Origin: Acinetobacter sp. ANC 3903
GTDB taxonomy: Bacteria; Pseudomonadota; Gammaproteobacteria; Pseudomonadales; Moraxellaceae
DNA length: 64,000 nucleotides
Direction: 5' to 3'
Assembly (NCBI RefSeq): GCF_002135315.1
Contig: NZ_NEGA01000002.1
Coordinates: forward strand, 124,001-188,000
The notes below the pieces were generated by a model that was not told the origin of the DNA, made no database searches, and was given only the letters and a program-made list of their open reading frames with translations. Position 1 is the first letter of the stretch; every line of letters starts with the position of its first letter. The position numbers and the translations under genes are program-made. Shown one piece after another: positions 46,595-54,083 of this stretch.

Positions 46595-46981
46595 ATGTCA
46601 CAACAAGATTATGAAAATGGATTAAAAGTTCGTACTGAAGTCATGGGCGAGACTTTTGTAAAACGTGCACAGGACAATACCGTACCCTTTACCCAGCCCT
46701 TACAAGACTGGATTAATGAACATGCTTGGGGTTCAACCTGGCAACGTGAAGGCGTACTACCGCGCAAATATCGTTCACTAATTACCATTGCCTTTTTGAC
46801 CGCACAAAAAAGCCCCACCGAACTTAAGGGTCATGTACGCGGAGCTTTAAATAACGGCGCAACTGTAGAAGAAATTCAGGAAGTCCTGCTTCACAGCTTG
46901 CCTTATTGTGGCGCACCTGCCACTCAGGAAGCCTTCCGTGCTGCTCTCGAAGTCATCAATGAATATCAAAAACCTGAATAG
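46595..46981 (+). CDS. Carboxymuconolactone decarboxylase family protein, PcaC-like
   Basis: A 128-aa protein similar over its whole length to gamma-carboxymuconolactone decarboxylase (PcaC): YENGLKVRTEVMGETFVKRA near the start, then GALNNGATVEEIQEVLLHS and PYCGAPATQEAF. PcaC acts in the protocatechuate branch of beta-ketoadipate degradation. No other pca gene is near, so this may be a paralogue with a different role. The CxxC pair of the AhpD peroxidase subgroup is missing. A ribosome-binding site (AAAGAG) precedes the ATG. Confidence 0.82.
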   Translation: MSQQDYENGLKVRTEVMGETFVKRAQDNTVPFTQPLQDWINEHAWGSTWQREGVLPRKYRSLITIAFLTAQKSPTELKGHVRGALNNGATVEEIQEVLLHSLPYCGAPATQEAFRAALEVINEYQKPE

Positions 46982-47118
46982 GCGTGTTTTAGTTTTTTTG
47001 CTTGATTTTTATAGAAATAGCTTAAGTATTTTATGATTCAGCCTGGTTAGACTATTCTGAACTTAGGCTATTTCACTTTTAATGGCCTGAGTCATTTAGA
47101 CACATCCATCTGAACGTT

Positions 47119-47760
47119 TTATTGAGGCTGCAATTTCCCTTGACTGAGCTGCAAAGTTTCAGCCTGTAAATATTCCAGTTCTTCTTTATGATGGGTGACA
47201 TAGATCATCGGCACATCCAGCTCATCTTTCATCCGTTTTAAAAATGGTAAAATCTGCTGTTTTAACTGACTATCTAATCCGGTAAGTGGTTCATCTAGCA
47301 GCAATAGATTTGGTGAAGATAATAGCGCCCGGCCTATCGAGACGCGCTGCGCCTCGCCTCCTGAAAGCTGATGTGCTTTACGTTGAAGCAGGGATTTTAA
47401 TTCCAACAACGCTACAATGTCATCAAACTGGAATTTTCGTTCCGATGCAGCCAGCATTTTTTCTGCATAGCACAAATTCTGTTTTACATTTAGATGCGGA
47501 AATAGCAAAGCCTGCTGAAAAATCAAAGCGATTTTGCGTTGATGCATTGGCAGCTGAATGTTTTTCCGGGTGTCGACCAATATATGCTGATTAAACTGGA
47601 TATAACCCTGAGTAGGCTTTAATAATCCCACAATATTTTTTAACAAAGTGCTTTTGCCACAACCCGAAGCACCAACAATGCCCAAAAGTGACTGCTGCAT
47701 CTCCAGTTCAATATTCAACAGGCAATTATCTTGTTGATATTGAAATGCACATTTCAACAT
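47119..47760 (-). CDS. modC: Molybdate ABC transporter ATP-binding protein, short form
   Basis: A 213-aa ATPase with Walker A GASGCGKST, signature LSGGEAQRVSIGRAL, Walker B LLLLDEPLTGLD and the switch His (YVTHHKEEL). It ends right after the nucleotide-binding domain and lacks the C-terminal MOP/TOBE molybdate-sensing domain of E. coli ModC (about 350 aa). The start at 47760 follows GGGAGCTTGAA, one base after the modB stop. It is the last gene of the molybdenum run; no terminator is obvious in the 137 bp after it. Confidence 0.9.
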   Translation of the reverse strand: MLKCAFQYQQDNCLLNIELEMQQSLLGIVGASGCGKSTLLKNIVGLLKPTQGYIQFNQHILVDTRKNIQLPMHQRKIALIFQQALLFPHLNVKQNLCYAEKMLAASERKFQFDDIVALLELKSLLQRKAHQLSGGEAQRVSIGRALLSSPNLLLLDEPLTGLDSQLKQQILPFLKRMKDELDVPMIYVTHHKEELEYLQAETLQLSQGKLQPQ

Positions 47761-47761
47761 T

Positions 47762-48445
47762 TCAAGCTCCCAATTTGCGTTGATATTTTTGCAGAATAAA
47801 GTAATTGGCAATTAAGGTGCTAAAAGCCAAAATGAGTGATAAAGCCACCAGTCGCATTGCCATATCTTCACCATTGGGTTGTTGCAGCAAGGAATAAATT
47901 GCGATGGGAATGGTGCGGGTTTCATCCGGAATATTGCCCACAAAAGTAATGGTGGCACCAAACTCCCCCAGGCTGCGGCTGAAACACAAAATGCTGCCCA
48001 TCAGGATGCCGGGAATAGCCAGCGGCAAATTGATACTGAAAAACACCCTCCACGGCGCTGCTCCCAGCGAACCGGCAATCTGTTCCAGCTGCTGGTTCAT
48101 CAGCTGAAAGGAAAGCCGAATCGGTTGCACCATAAGGGGAAATGCCACAATCATCGATGCCAATACTGCCCCTTTCCAGTTAAAGGCCAGCTGTATGCCC
48201 AGTGTGTGCAGATATTTTCCAATAATTCCCTGATTGCCAAATAACACCAGCAGCAAATAGCCCAATACGACTGGAGGCAAAACCATCGGAAGCTGTAATA
48301 GTGCTTCAACCAGAAACTTAAGCCGAAATTCATGCCGTGCCAACATCCAGGCCAAAGCAACAGCAAAAGGCAAGCAGAACAAAGTCGCAAAGCTTGCTAC
48401 TTTGGCAGATAAATACAGCGCAGCGAGTTCCTCTGGACTTAACAT
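47762..48445 (-). CDS. modB: Molybdate ABC transporter permease
   Basis: A 227-aa inner-membrane permease with about five or six helices and the coupling loop EQIAGSLGAAPWRVFFSINLPLAIPGI. The motif ILCFSRSLGEFGATITFVGN is strongly conserved in ModB. It sits between modA and modC with gaps of 27 bp and 1 bp, a standard modABC arrangement. Confidence 0.94.
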   Translation of the reverse strand: MLSPEELAALYLSAKVASFATLFCLPFAVALAWMLARHEFRLKFLVEALLQLPMVLPPVVLGYLLLVLFGNQGIIGKYLHTLGIQLAFNWKGAVLASMIVAFPLMVQPIRLSFQLMNQQLEQIAGSLGAAPWRVFFSINLPLAIPGILMGSILCFSRSLGEFGATITFVGNIPDETRTIPIAIYSLLQQPNGEDMAMRLVALSLILAFSTLIANYFILQKYQRKLGA

Positions 48446-48472
48446 CTTTTAGCCATCTCCCCCGTGATCTGC

Positions 48473-49234
48473 CTAAGATTTCAGGCTAAAACCATATTTT
48501 TTAAATACTGCTTTGGCTTGAGCACTTTTTTCCACAAACTGTTCAAATTGCACTGCCTCTTTATTCTTTTCGCCCTGCTTGGTTAAAGCCAGTGGATACG
48601 CAATCGGGCTATGTGAGTTTGCCGGAAAAGTACCGATGATTTTTACTTTCTGGCTGATCAAGGCATCGGTTTTATAGACGATCCCCACTTCACATTCACC
48701 ACGCTCAACAAAAGCCAAGGCCGAGCGCACATCATCCGTTCCGACAATCCGTCCATTTAAGCTATTCAGCCAGTTCAGTTTAATCAGGCTCTGTTTAGCA
48801 TATTTACCCGCAGGCACAGATTCCATTTGTCCTGTGCATAAATGTCCTTTAAACGCTTGGGCAAACTTAAAATTGGACTGTGGCTTAAATGAAATATTTA
48901 AATTTTTTGGACTGATGGCCACAAGCTGGTTAAACAATAGAGGTCGAACCACAGCTGCATTGACCATTTTGTTTTGCACTAGATAACTCATCCAGTCCTG
49001 ATCGGCCGAGAAAAATACATCACTGCTCGCCCCAGCCTGTACCTGTTTGGCCAAAGCTGAAGATGCACCAAATACCGGTACAATTTTTGTTTGAGGATGT
49101 TTGGCCTGGTAAATATGGGCAATATCGGTCATGGCATTGCTCAGACTGGCCGCAGCATAAATTTTCACTGTTCCGGCATGGGTTGCAGAAAATATCGATG
49201 CAAAACAAACTGATAAAAACAGAAAATTTTTCAT
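48473..49234 (-). CDS. modA: Molybdate-binding periplasmic protein
   Basis: Periplasmic binding protein for molybdate/tungstate. The signal peptide MKNFLFLSVCFASIFSATHA is followed by the ModA opening GTVKIYAAASLSNAMTDIA and the oxyanion-site segments FGASSALAKQ and GTDDVRSALAFVERGECEVGIVYKTDA. Three in-frame ATGs exist: 49249 (overlapping the moeA stop), 49240 and 49234. AGGA sits 8 bp before the last, which also gives a standard signal peptide, so I prefer 49234 (253 aa). Confidence 0.92.
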   Translation of the reverse strand: MKNFLFLSVCFASIFSATHAGTVKIYAAASLSNAMTDIAHIYQAKHPQTKIVPVFGASSALAKQVQAGASSDVFFSADQDWMSYLVQNKMVNAAVVRPLLFNQLVAISPKNLNISFKPQSNFKFAQAFKGHLCTGQMESVPAGKYAKQSLIKLNWLNSLNGRIVGTDDVRSALAFVERGECEVGIVYKTDALISQKVKIIGTFPANSHSPIAYPLALTKQGEKNKEAVQFEQFVEKSAQAKAVFKKYGFSLKS

Positions 49235-49248
49235 GTGCATTTTCCTCA

Positions 49249-50490
49249 TCAGTGAATAAATAAGCCTTGGACGATATCCCCTTCAGCCAAACTTTGCCCT
49301 GCGGGAATACGCACCAGACAATTGGCCTGCATTAAATTGCTCAGCATATGGGATTGCTGTTTGGACAGACTTTTTACTTTTAAAACCGACTGGTCAAAAC
49401 TGGCGGACATTCTTAAAAAACGTTCTCTGCTGTCCATTTTTAAATCATGGGTGAGTACTGCACTAAACCAGTTGGGCTGCTGCTTTTGTCCTTGTAAGGC
49501 ATTTAATAAAGTTGCCGTATAAATTTGCATGCCTACATAGACTGCTGCGGGATTGCCCGGTAGTCCCAATAAATAGCAACTTGTTCGGTCATTTCGGGTT
49601 AATTCTGCAAAGAACATCGGCTTGCCCGGTTTCTGTTTCACTTTCCAGAACAGCTGTTCAAAGCCTAAATCCAGTGCTACCGGTCGAATAAAATCATAAT
49701 CTCCAACCGATACTCCGCCGGTGGTTAAAATCAGGTAATGACTTTCCGATAATTCCTGAATGAGTGCCTGAACTGCATCTTCTGTATCTGCGACATGGAA
49801 TATTTCAACCTGTTGCCCTGCATTTTGAAACCATGCTTCAATCAAAGGCCCATTGGCATCGAAAATTTTTCCTGCTGTAAAGTCAGCTACACTTTCTGCG
49901 ACCTCATCTCCAGTAATCACCACTGCAACTTTAGGATATTGAAAAACTTCAATGCCTTGAATGCCCGCCATACTTAAAGAGGCGATTGCACCTACAGACA
50001 GTTGTTGTCCTTTATTTGCCAATAATTGTCCAACTGAAATTTCTTCACCCACATCACGAATGTCGGCATTGGCTTTTAAGTGTTCCGTTATTTCAATTTT
50101 GCCTGAATCGATGAGCTTGACAATTTCCTGACGCGCCACCATGGTGGTTCCAAATGGAATTTTGGCACCGGTAAAAATCCGTACCGCTTGCCCATCTTGG
50201 AGTCGCAGTTCATCCTGTTGACCCGCCCGAATTTCACCGATCAGTTCAAATTCACTATGCGGCTCAATTGCAGACTGGGCAGATAGCGCATAACCATCTA
50301 CCGCACTTTGCGAAAATAAGGGCAGATTGATGGCAGCATACACATCTTGCGCCAAATAGCGGTTTAAAGCCCGATTTAGGCCAAGACTTTCCGTGGCGAG
50401 GCTCTTGGTCTTCTGCAAAATTAAATTTAAGGCCTGATCTACCGTAATCAGGCCTTGTTCTGCTCCGCACCCAGACATTATGCTATTCAT
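49249..50490 (-). CDS. moeA: Molybdopterin molybdenumtransferase
   Basis: Inserts molybdenum into adenylylated molybdopterin. The 413-aa protein has the linker domain, the MoaB/MogA-like domain (KVAVVITGDEVAE ... ILTTGGVSVGDYDF ... LPGNPAAVYVG) and a C-terminal beta barrel. It overlaps moaCB by ATGA at its start and leads straight into modA at its end (TGATG), so the whole moaCB-moeA-modABC run is probably one transcript. Confidence 0.95.
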   Translation of the reverse strand: MNSIMSGCGAEQGLITVDQALNLILQKTKSLATESLGLNRALNRYLAQDVYAAINLPLFSQSAVDGYALSAQSAIEPHSEFELIGEIRAGQQDELRLQDGQAVRIFTGAKIPFGTTMVARQEIVKLIDSGKIEITEHLKANADIRDVGEEISVGQLLANKGQQLSVGAIASLSMAGIQGIEVFQYPKVAVVITGDEVAESVADFTAGKIFDANGPLIEAWFQNAGQQVEIFHVADTEDAVQALIQELSESHYLILTTGGVSVGDYDFIRPVALDLGFEQLFWKVKQKPGKPMFFAELTRNDRTSCYLLGLPGNPAAVYVGMQIYTATLLNALQGQKQQPNWFSAVLTHDLKMDSRERFLRMSASFDQSVLKVKSLSKQQSHMLSNLMQANCLVRIPAGQSLAEGDIVQGLFIH

Positions 50491-51410
50491 TGATAACCGC
50501 CTTGATGTGGAATATTTTTTTGCACATCAAATAAATGCACCAATGCAGGCAGCACGGCAATTAAGGATTCTTTGGCGCCTTGGCGACTTCCCGGCAAGGT
50601 CATGACTAGGCTGTTATCAATATAACCGGCCACACCGCGACTTAAGGCCGCATAAGGTGTACGTTTTTGACCAAAACTACGCGATGCTTCCATCAGTCCT
50701 GGAATCTCACGTTTTAATAAAGGCTGAATGGTTTCGACAGTTAAGTCTTTCGGCCCCAGCCCTGTTCCACCTACGGTTAGAATCAGCGGATAGTCATTTT
50801 TTTGCTGTTCAATCAGTGCCAGCAACTGTTCAGGGCTGTCAGGAATGACGCAGTAAGCAATATTGCTAAAATTGGCTTCCTGCAAGATTTCCAGCACATT
50901 TTGCCCTGCCGTATCCGGCTTTTTGCCTGCGGCCACGGTATCCGACAGCACAATGATAGACGCCGGCAAAGATTCTTTTAAGGCACGGGTAAAATGGGAC
51001 TTGCCGCCTTTTTTCTTTTGTAATTTAACCTGATCCAGACATAGGTCTTCCGGTTCACAATGCGGTTTCAGCATGTCATACAAGGTTAACCCAGCCAGAC
51101 TGACTGCGGTCAAAGCTTCCATTTCCACCCCGGTCGGCCCAATGGTTTCCACCGTGGCAATAATTTCCACATGTGCATCAAACAGTTCATATTCCACATC
51201 GGCACGGTAAATCGGTAGCGGATGACATAGCGGAATCAGTTCATCGGTACGTTTCGCCGCTAAAATTCCGGCAATCCGTGCAGTTTTCAGTGCATCACCT
51301 TTTTCAGTATTGCCATTACGTAACAACTCAATGCAATGTGGCGGTGCATGCAGAATCCCTGTGGCCACTGCAGTCCGATAACTCTCTGCTTTCATCCCAA
51401 CATTTTTCAT
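50487..51410 (-). CDS. moaCB: Bifunctional MoaC-MoaB fusion, molybdopterin synthesis
   Basis: A 307-aa fusion. Residues 1 to about 142 are MoaC, cyclic pyranopterin monophosphate synthase (YRTAVATGIL, LIPLCHPLPI, GPTGVEMEALTAVSLAGLT, KKGGKSHF). Residues from about 150 form a MoaB/MogA-type domain that adenylylates molybdopterin (IIVLSDTVAAGKKPDTAG, LTVGGTGLGPKDLT, TLPGSRQGAKESL). The extreme N-terminus is about a dozen residues shorter than usual MoaC. The fusion joins an early and a late step of the pathway. It follows moaE after 84 bp and overlaps moeA by four bases. Confidence 0.93.
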   Translation of the reverse strand: MKNVGMKAESYRTAVATGILHAPPHCIELLRNGNTEKGDALKTARIAGILAAKRTDELIPLCHPLPIYRADVEYELFDAHVEIIATVETIGPTGVEMEALTAVSLAGLTLYDMLKPHCEPEDLCLDQVKLQKKKGGKSHFTRALKESLPASIIVLSDTVAAGKKPDTAGQNVLEILQEANFSNIAYCVIPDSPEQLLALIEQQKNDYPLILTVGGTGLGPKDLTVETIQPLLKREIPGLMEASRSFGQKRTPYAALSRGVAGYIDNSLVMTLPGSRQGAKESLIAVLPALVHLFDVQKNIPHQGGYQ

Positions 51411-51494
51411 TGCATCTTTCCTGAATTCATTTTTACTTTAAATATTGCTGTTGACTGACATCTACTCGGGTTCAATAAGTAGATTAATCTGCTT

Positions 51495-52028
51495 TTAATG
51501 ATGACAATGTGCATGATCAGCGTGTGCAGATTGTTTATCTGTATATGGTTTATCTGCATGATGATGTGCGTGCCCCTGCTGCGCTGTATCTTTACGGATA
51601 CAGCAACCTTCTACATATTGGCTGCTGCCATCCATGTAAAATTCTTCTTTCCATACCGGAACTTCATGTTTTACCCGTTCAACGGCTTCTTCACAGGCAG
51701 CAAAGGCTTCGTGGCGATGTGCAGCATAGGCAATGGCAATAATGGCCTTTTCCCCAATATCCAAAGCGCCAATCCGGTGAATTACTCGCACATAAGAAAC
51801 CGTATATTTGGCTTGAATCTCCTGCTCGATCTGACGGATCATTTTTTCCGCGACAGGTGCATAAGCGGTATATTTCAGCGCTTTAACCGCTTTACCTTCA
51901 TGATGATTACGCACGGTTCCAATAAACACGCCAATCCCGCCACATTCAGGAAAATGTTCAATCGGGTCAAAGCTGTCTAGGCTTAAGGCGGTATCCTGAA
52001 TTCTGGAAAATGTTTTCAATACTGTCAT
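51495..52028 (-). CDS. moaE: Molybdopterin synthase catalytic subunit with His-rich tail
   Basis: Large subunit of molybdopterin synthase, transferring sulphur from MoaD thiocarboxylate to cPMP. The core is complete: GGIGVFIGTVRNHHEGKAV, HRIGALDIGEKAIIAIAYAAHR, and the active-site VPVWKEEFYMDGS. After about residue 150 there is a 25-residue His-rich tail (QGHAHHHADKPYTDKQSAHA then DHAHCHH), with nine His and one Cys, unusual for MoaE and probably metal-binding. The start at 52028 follows GGAGG with 5-bp spacing, formed by the last codons of moaD. Confidence 0.93.
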   Translation of the reverse strand: MTVLKTFSRIQDTALSLDSFDPIEHFPECGGIGVFIGTVRNHHEGKAVKALKYTAYAPVAEKMIRQIEQEIQAKYTVSYVRVIHRIGALDIGEKAIIAIAYAAHRHEAFAACEEAVERVKHEVPVWKEEFYMDGSSQYVEGCCIRKDTAQQGHAHHHADKPYTDKQSAHADHAHCHH

Positions 52029-52029
52029 T

Positions 52030-52281
52030 TCAACCTCCGGCCACTGGGGACAACAGCACGAGGGTACTGTCTGCATTCAACTGGGTTTGACGTGGAATAA
52101 TGTCCTCACCGATGGCACAGGCACAGCGTTCAAGCATGGTAAAAGCTGCCGGATAATCCTGTCCGACTTGTACTAAAACCTCGGCAACAGTGCTCCGAGC
52201 ACTGCATAACAGGGCTAAATTTGCGGGTAACTGTCGTTCTACCGCACCGAAGGCTTCAATTTGAATTTTGATCTGTGGCAT
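52030..52281 (-). CDS. moaD: Molybdopterin synthase sulphur carrier subunit
   Basis: An 83-aa ubiquitin-fold protein (MPQIKIQIEAFGAVERQL ... LLSPVAGG). The C-terminal Gly-Gly is the site adenylylated and thiocarboxylated before sulphur transfer to cPMP. The codons GGA GGT for this Gly-Gly also form the Shine-Dalgarno of moaE. The start at 52281 follows an identical GGAGGT at the end of moaA. The activating enzyme MoeB is not in the window. Confidence 0.93.
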   Translation of the reverse strand: MPQIKIQIEAFGAVERQLPANLALLCSARSTVAEVLVQVGQDYPAAFTMLERCACAIGEDIIPRQTQLNADSTLVLLSPVAGG

Positions 52282-52282
52282 T

Positions 52283-53332
52283 TCAACCTCCAATCATATG
52301 CATGCTGATTTTACGGGATGGCTCATTTTTCAAGCGTTGTTGAATGGCATGAAAGCCCTGTTCTTTATTCCAGATATAATTTGATACAGTGCGATGCAAG
52401 CCCAGTTCACTCAAAGGTGTAGATGCAGCCAGGGCTTTAATTTCAGTTTTTAGCTGCAAACCTTGCGGTGCAAACAGGCAGTTATAAAATTCGCCTTGTG
52501 CGGTTAAACGCAGCCGATCACAGCTGCCACAAAATGAATGGGTAATGGTAGAAATAATGCCAATTGGATGACCATCAATCAGATATTGTCTTGCCGGATC
52601 GGAAGTCGAATGAGCTGCATGATGCTCTTGGCTAGTCACGATAAATTCAGTGCTTAGGGTATCTAAAATCTGCTGTTCGCTGACCACATGTGCAGTCGAC
52701 CATTTACGCTCACCGTCCAGTGGCATAAATTCAATAAAACGGAGCTGGATATTTTGCTCAACGGACCAGCGTGCCAACGGCAAAATCTGATTGTCATTGA
52801 TGCCGTTCATCAATACGCTATTGATCTTGATAGGCAAACCGACCTCTTGTGCTGCACGAATTCCGGCAAGTACGGGGCTTAAATCTTTTTGGGTCAGCTG
52901 TTTAAATTGATCAGCATCCAGACTGTCCAGACTGATGTTCAAATCATCCAGTCCGGCCTGTTTTAAAGCCTGTGCATATTGTTTGAGATAATGACCATTG
53001 CTGGTCATGGAGATGCGTTTCAGTCCCAAGGGTTTCAGGTTTTGCAGTTGTGCCACAAAATGCACTACCCCTTGACGCATTAAAGGCTCTCCCCCGGTAA
53101 TGCGAATCGCTTCTATGCCACGATGCACCATAAAAGCACAAAAATGATAAAGCTCTTCAAAACTGAGCAAGTCGTGTTTTTTCATCCATTCAGGATGTTC
53201 CGGCATGCAATAGGCACACTTAAAATTACAGCGATCGGTCACTGAAATTCGCAATTTACGCTTGCTTCGACCAAACTGATCGACAAATCGCGCATCGGTT
53301 TCAAGTTCTGTCATCATATTCATGTGGAACAT
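52283..53332 (-). CDS. moaA: GTP 3',8-cyclase
   Basis: Radical-SAM enzyme starting molybdopterin synthesis from GTP. The N-terminal cluster motif is CNFKCAYCMPE, the C-terminal second cluster region is HSFCGSCDRLRLTAQGEFYNCLF, and the protein ends in the essential Gly-Gly (HMIGG). The length of 349 aa fits the family. The start is 53332 or the internal ATG at 53323; both precede conserved sequence. The GGAGGT of the last codons acts as the moaD ribosome-binding site. Confidence 0.95.
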   Translation of the reverse strand: MFHMNMMTELETDARFVDQFGRSKRKLRISVTDRCNFKCAYCMPEHPEWMKKHDLLSFEELYHFCAFMVHRGIEAIRITGGEPLMRQGVVHFVAQLQNLKPLGLKRISMTSNGHYLKQYAQALKQAGLDDLNISLDSLDADQFKQLTQKDLSPVLAGIRAAQEVGLPIKINSVLMNGINDNQILPLARWSVEQNIQLRFIEFMPLDGERKWSTAHVVSEQQILDTLSTEFIVTSQEHHAAHSTSDPARQYLIDGHPIGIISTITHSFCGSCDRLRLTAQGEFYNCLFAPQGLQLKTEIKALAASTPLSELGLHRTVSNYIWNKEQGFHAIQQRLKNEPSRKISMHMIGG

Positions 53333-53456
53333 CCATCTTCAGGCATCTTGTTGTAATTGCACAGATGTTGTGCGCAAGATTTAAAGTGCCCAATCTTGTT
53401 ATTGTTAGAATTGCAATAAGTGTTCCAACTTTGTGCCAAAGGCAAAAGATTCTGTT

Positions 53457-54083
53457 TTAATGCAGAAATTTAAGTTGTTGATGCTGCTGTAGCTCATCCA
53501 GTGAATTAATGCTGTGAAAAAATAGGGCACGATTTTTAAAACTTGCTACTTGGGCGTGCAAGTCGGCAAAACAGTGTTTTAGACTGCGCTGTTTTTGTTC
53601 GAGATGATTGATAAAGGTAGGTAGACTACTGCGTTTAAGCAGACAAAATGGATACAGGGCCGTACCATTAATTTCCACATAGGCCACCTCTGCCAGACTG
53701 TTTTTCGCCAAAACCTGATGCAACTTGAGTAGAACTCGTGAAGGGATATAGGTCACATCGCAGGGGACAAATAGCACATAGTCGGCCTGTACATGTGCCC
53801 AAGCGCTTTTCATGCCCATCAGTGGACCTAAAAAGCCGCTTTCATCATCCTGATAGCAATGAATGCTGGGAATAATTTTCTGGTAAATCGAATCATCCCG
53901 GTGGCTGTTAATCCAGACGTGCGCTACATCGGATTTTAACTGTTGATGGATTTTGATCAGTTGAATCTGGTCATCAAATTTCTGTAGCAGCTTATTGATG
54001 CCATTCATGCGCCGTGCCTGCCCCCCAGCTAAAATCACCAGATCGGTGCTGGGATAAACAGCATTTTTTAATGTTTTTCTCAT
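53457..54083 (-). CDS. mobA: Molybdenum cofactor guanylyltransferase
   Basis: Attaches GMP to Mo-molybdopterin, making the bis-MGD form needed by the adjacent nitrate reductase. The nucleotide-binding motif reads LAGGQARRMNGINKLL, a slight departure from the usual LAGGxSxRMGGxDK. The conserved VPCDVTYIPSRVL segment follows. The length of 208 aa is normal. It overlaps the nitrate reductase gene by ATGA, tying cofactor maturation to the enzyme that uses it. Confidence 0.9.
   Translation of the reverse strand: MRKTLKNAVYPSTDLVILAGGQARRMNGINKLLQKFDDQIQLIKIHQQLKSDVAHVWINSHRDDSIYQKIIPSIHCYQDDESGFLGPLMGMKSAWAHVQADYVLFVPCDVTYIPSRVLLKLHQVLAKNSLAEVAYVEINGTALYPFCLLKRSSLPTFINHLEQKQRSLKHCFADLHAQVASFKNRALFFHSINSLDELQQHQQLKFLH

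Noticed and set aside
51498-51980. A 160-codon plus-strand frame opposite moaE
   Set aside because: It is a shadow of moaE, whose motifs and start signals are clear; the Met/Cys/Phe-rich product reflects antisense of the His-rich tail.
53421-53439. Possible sigma-54 promoter before moaA (minus strand TTGGCAC then TTGGAA)
   Set aside because: The -24 box is good, but ten bases after GG the sequence is GA rather than GC, so the -12 element is broken.
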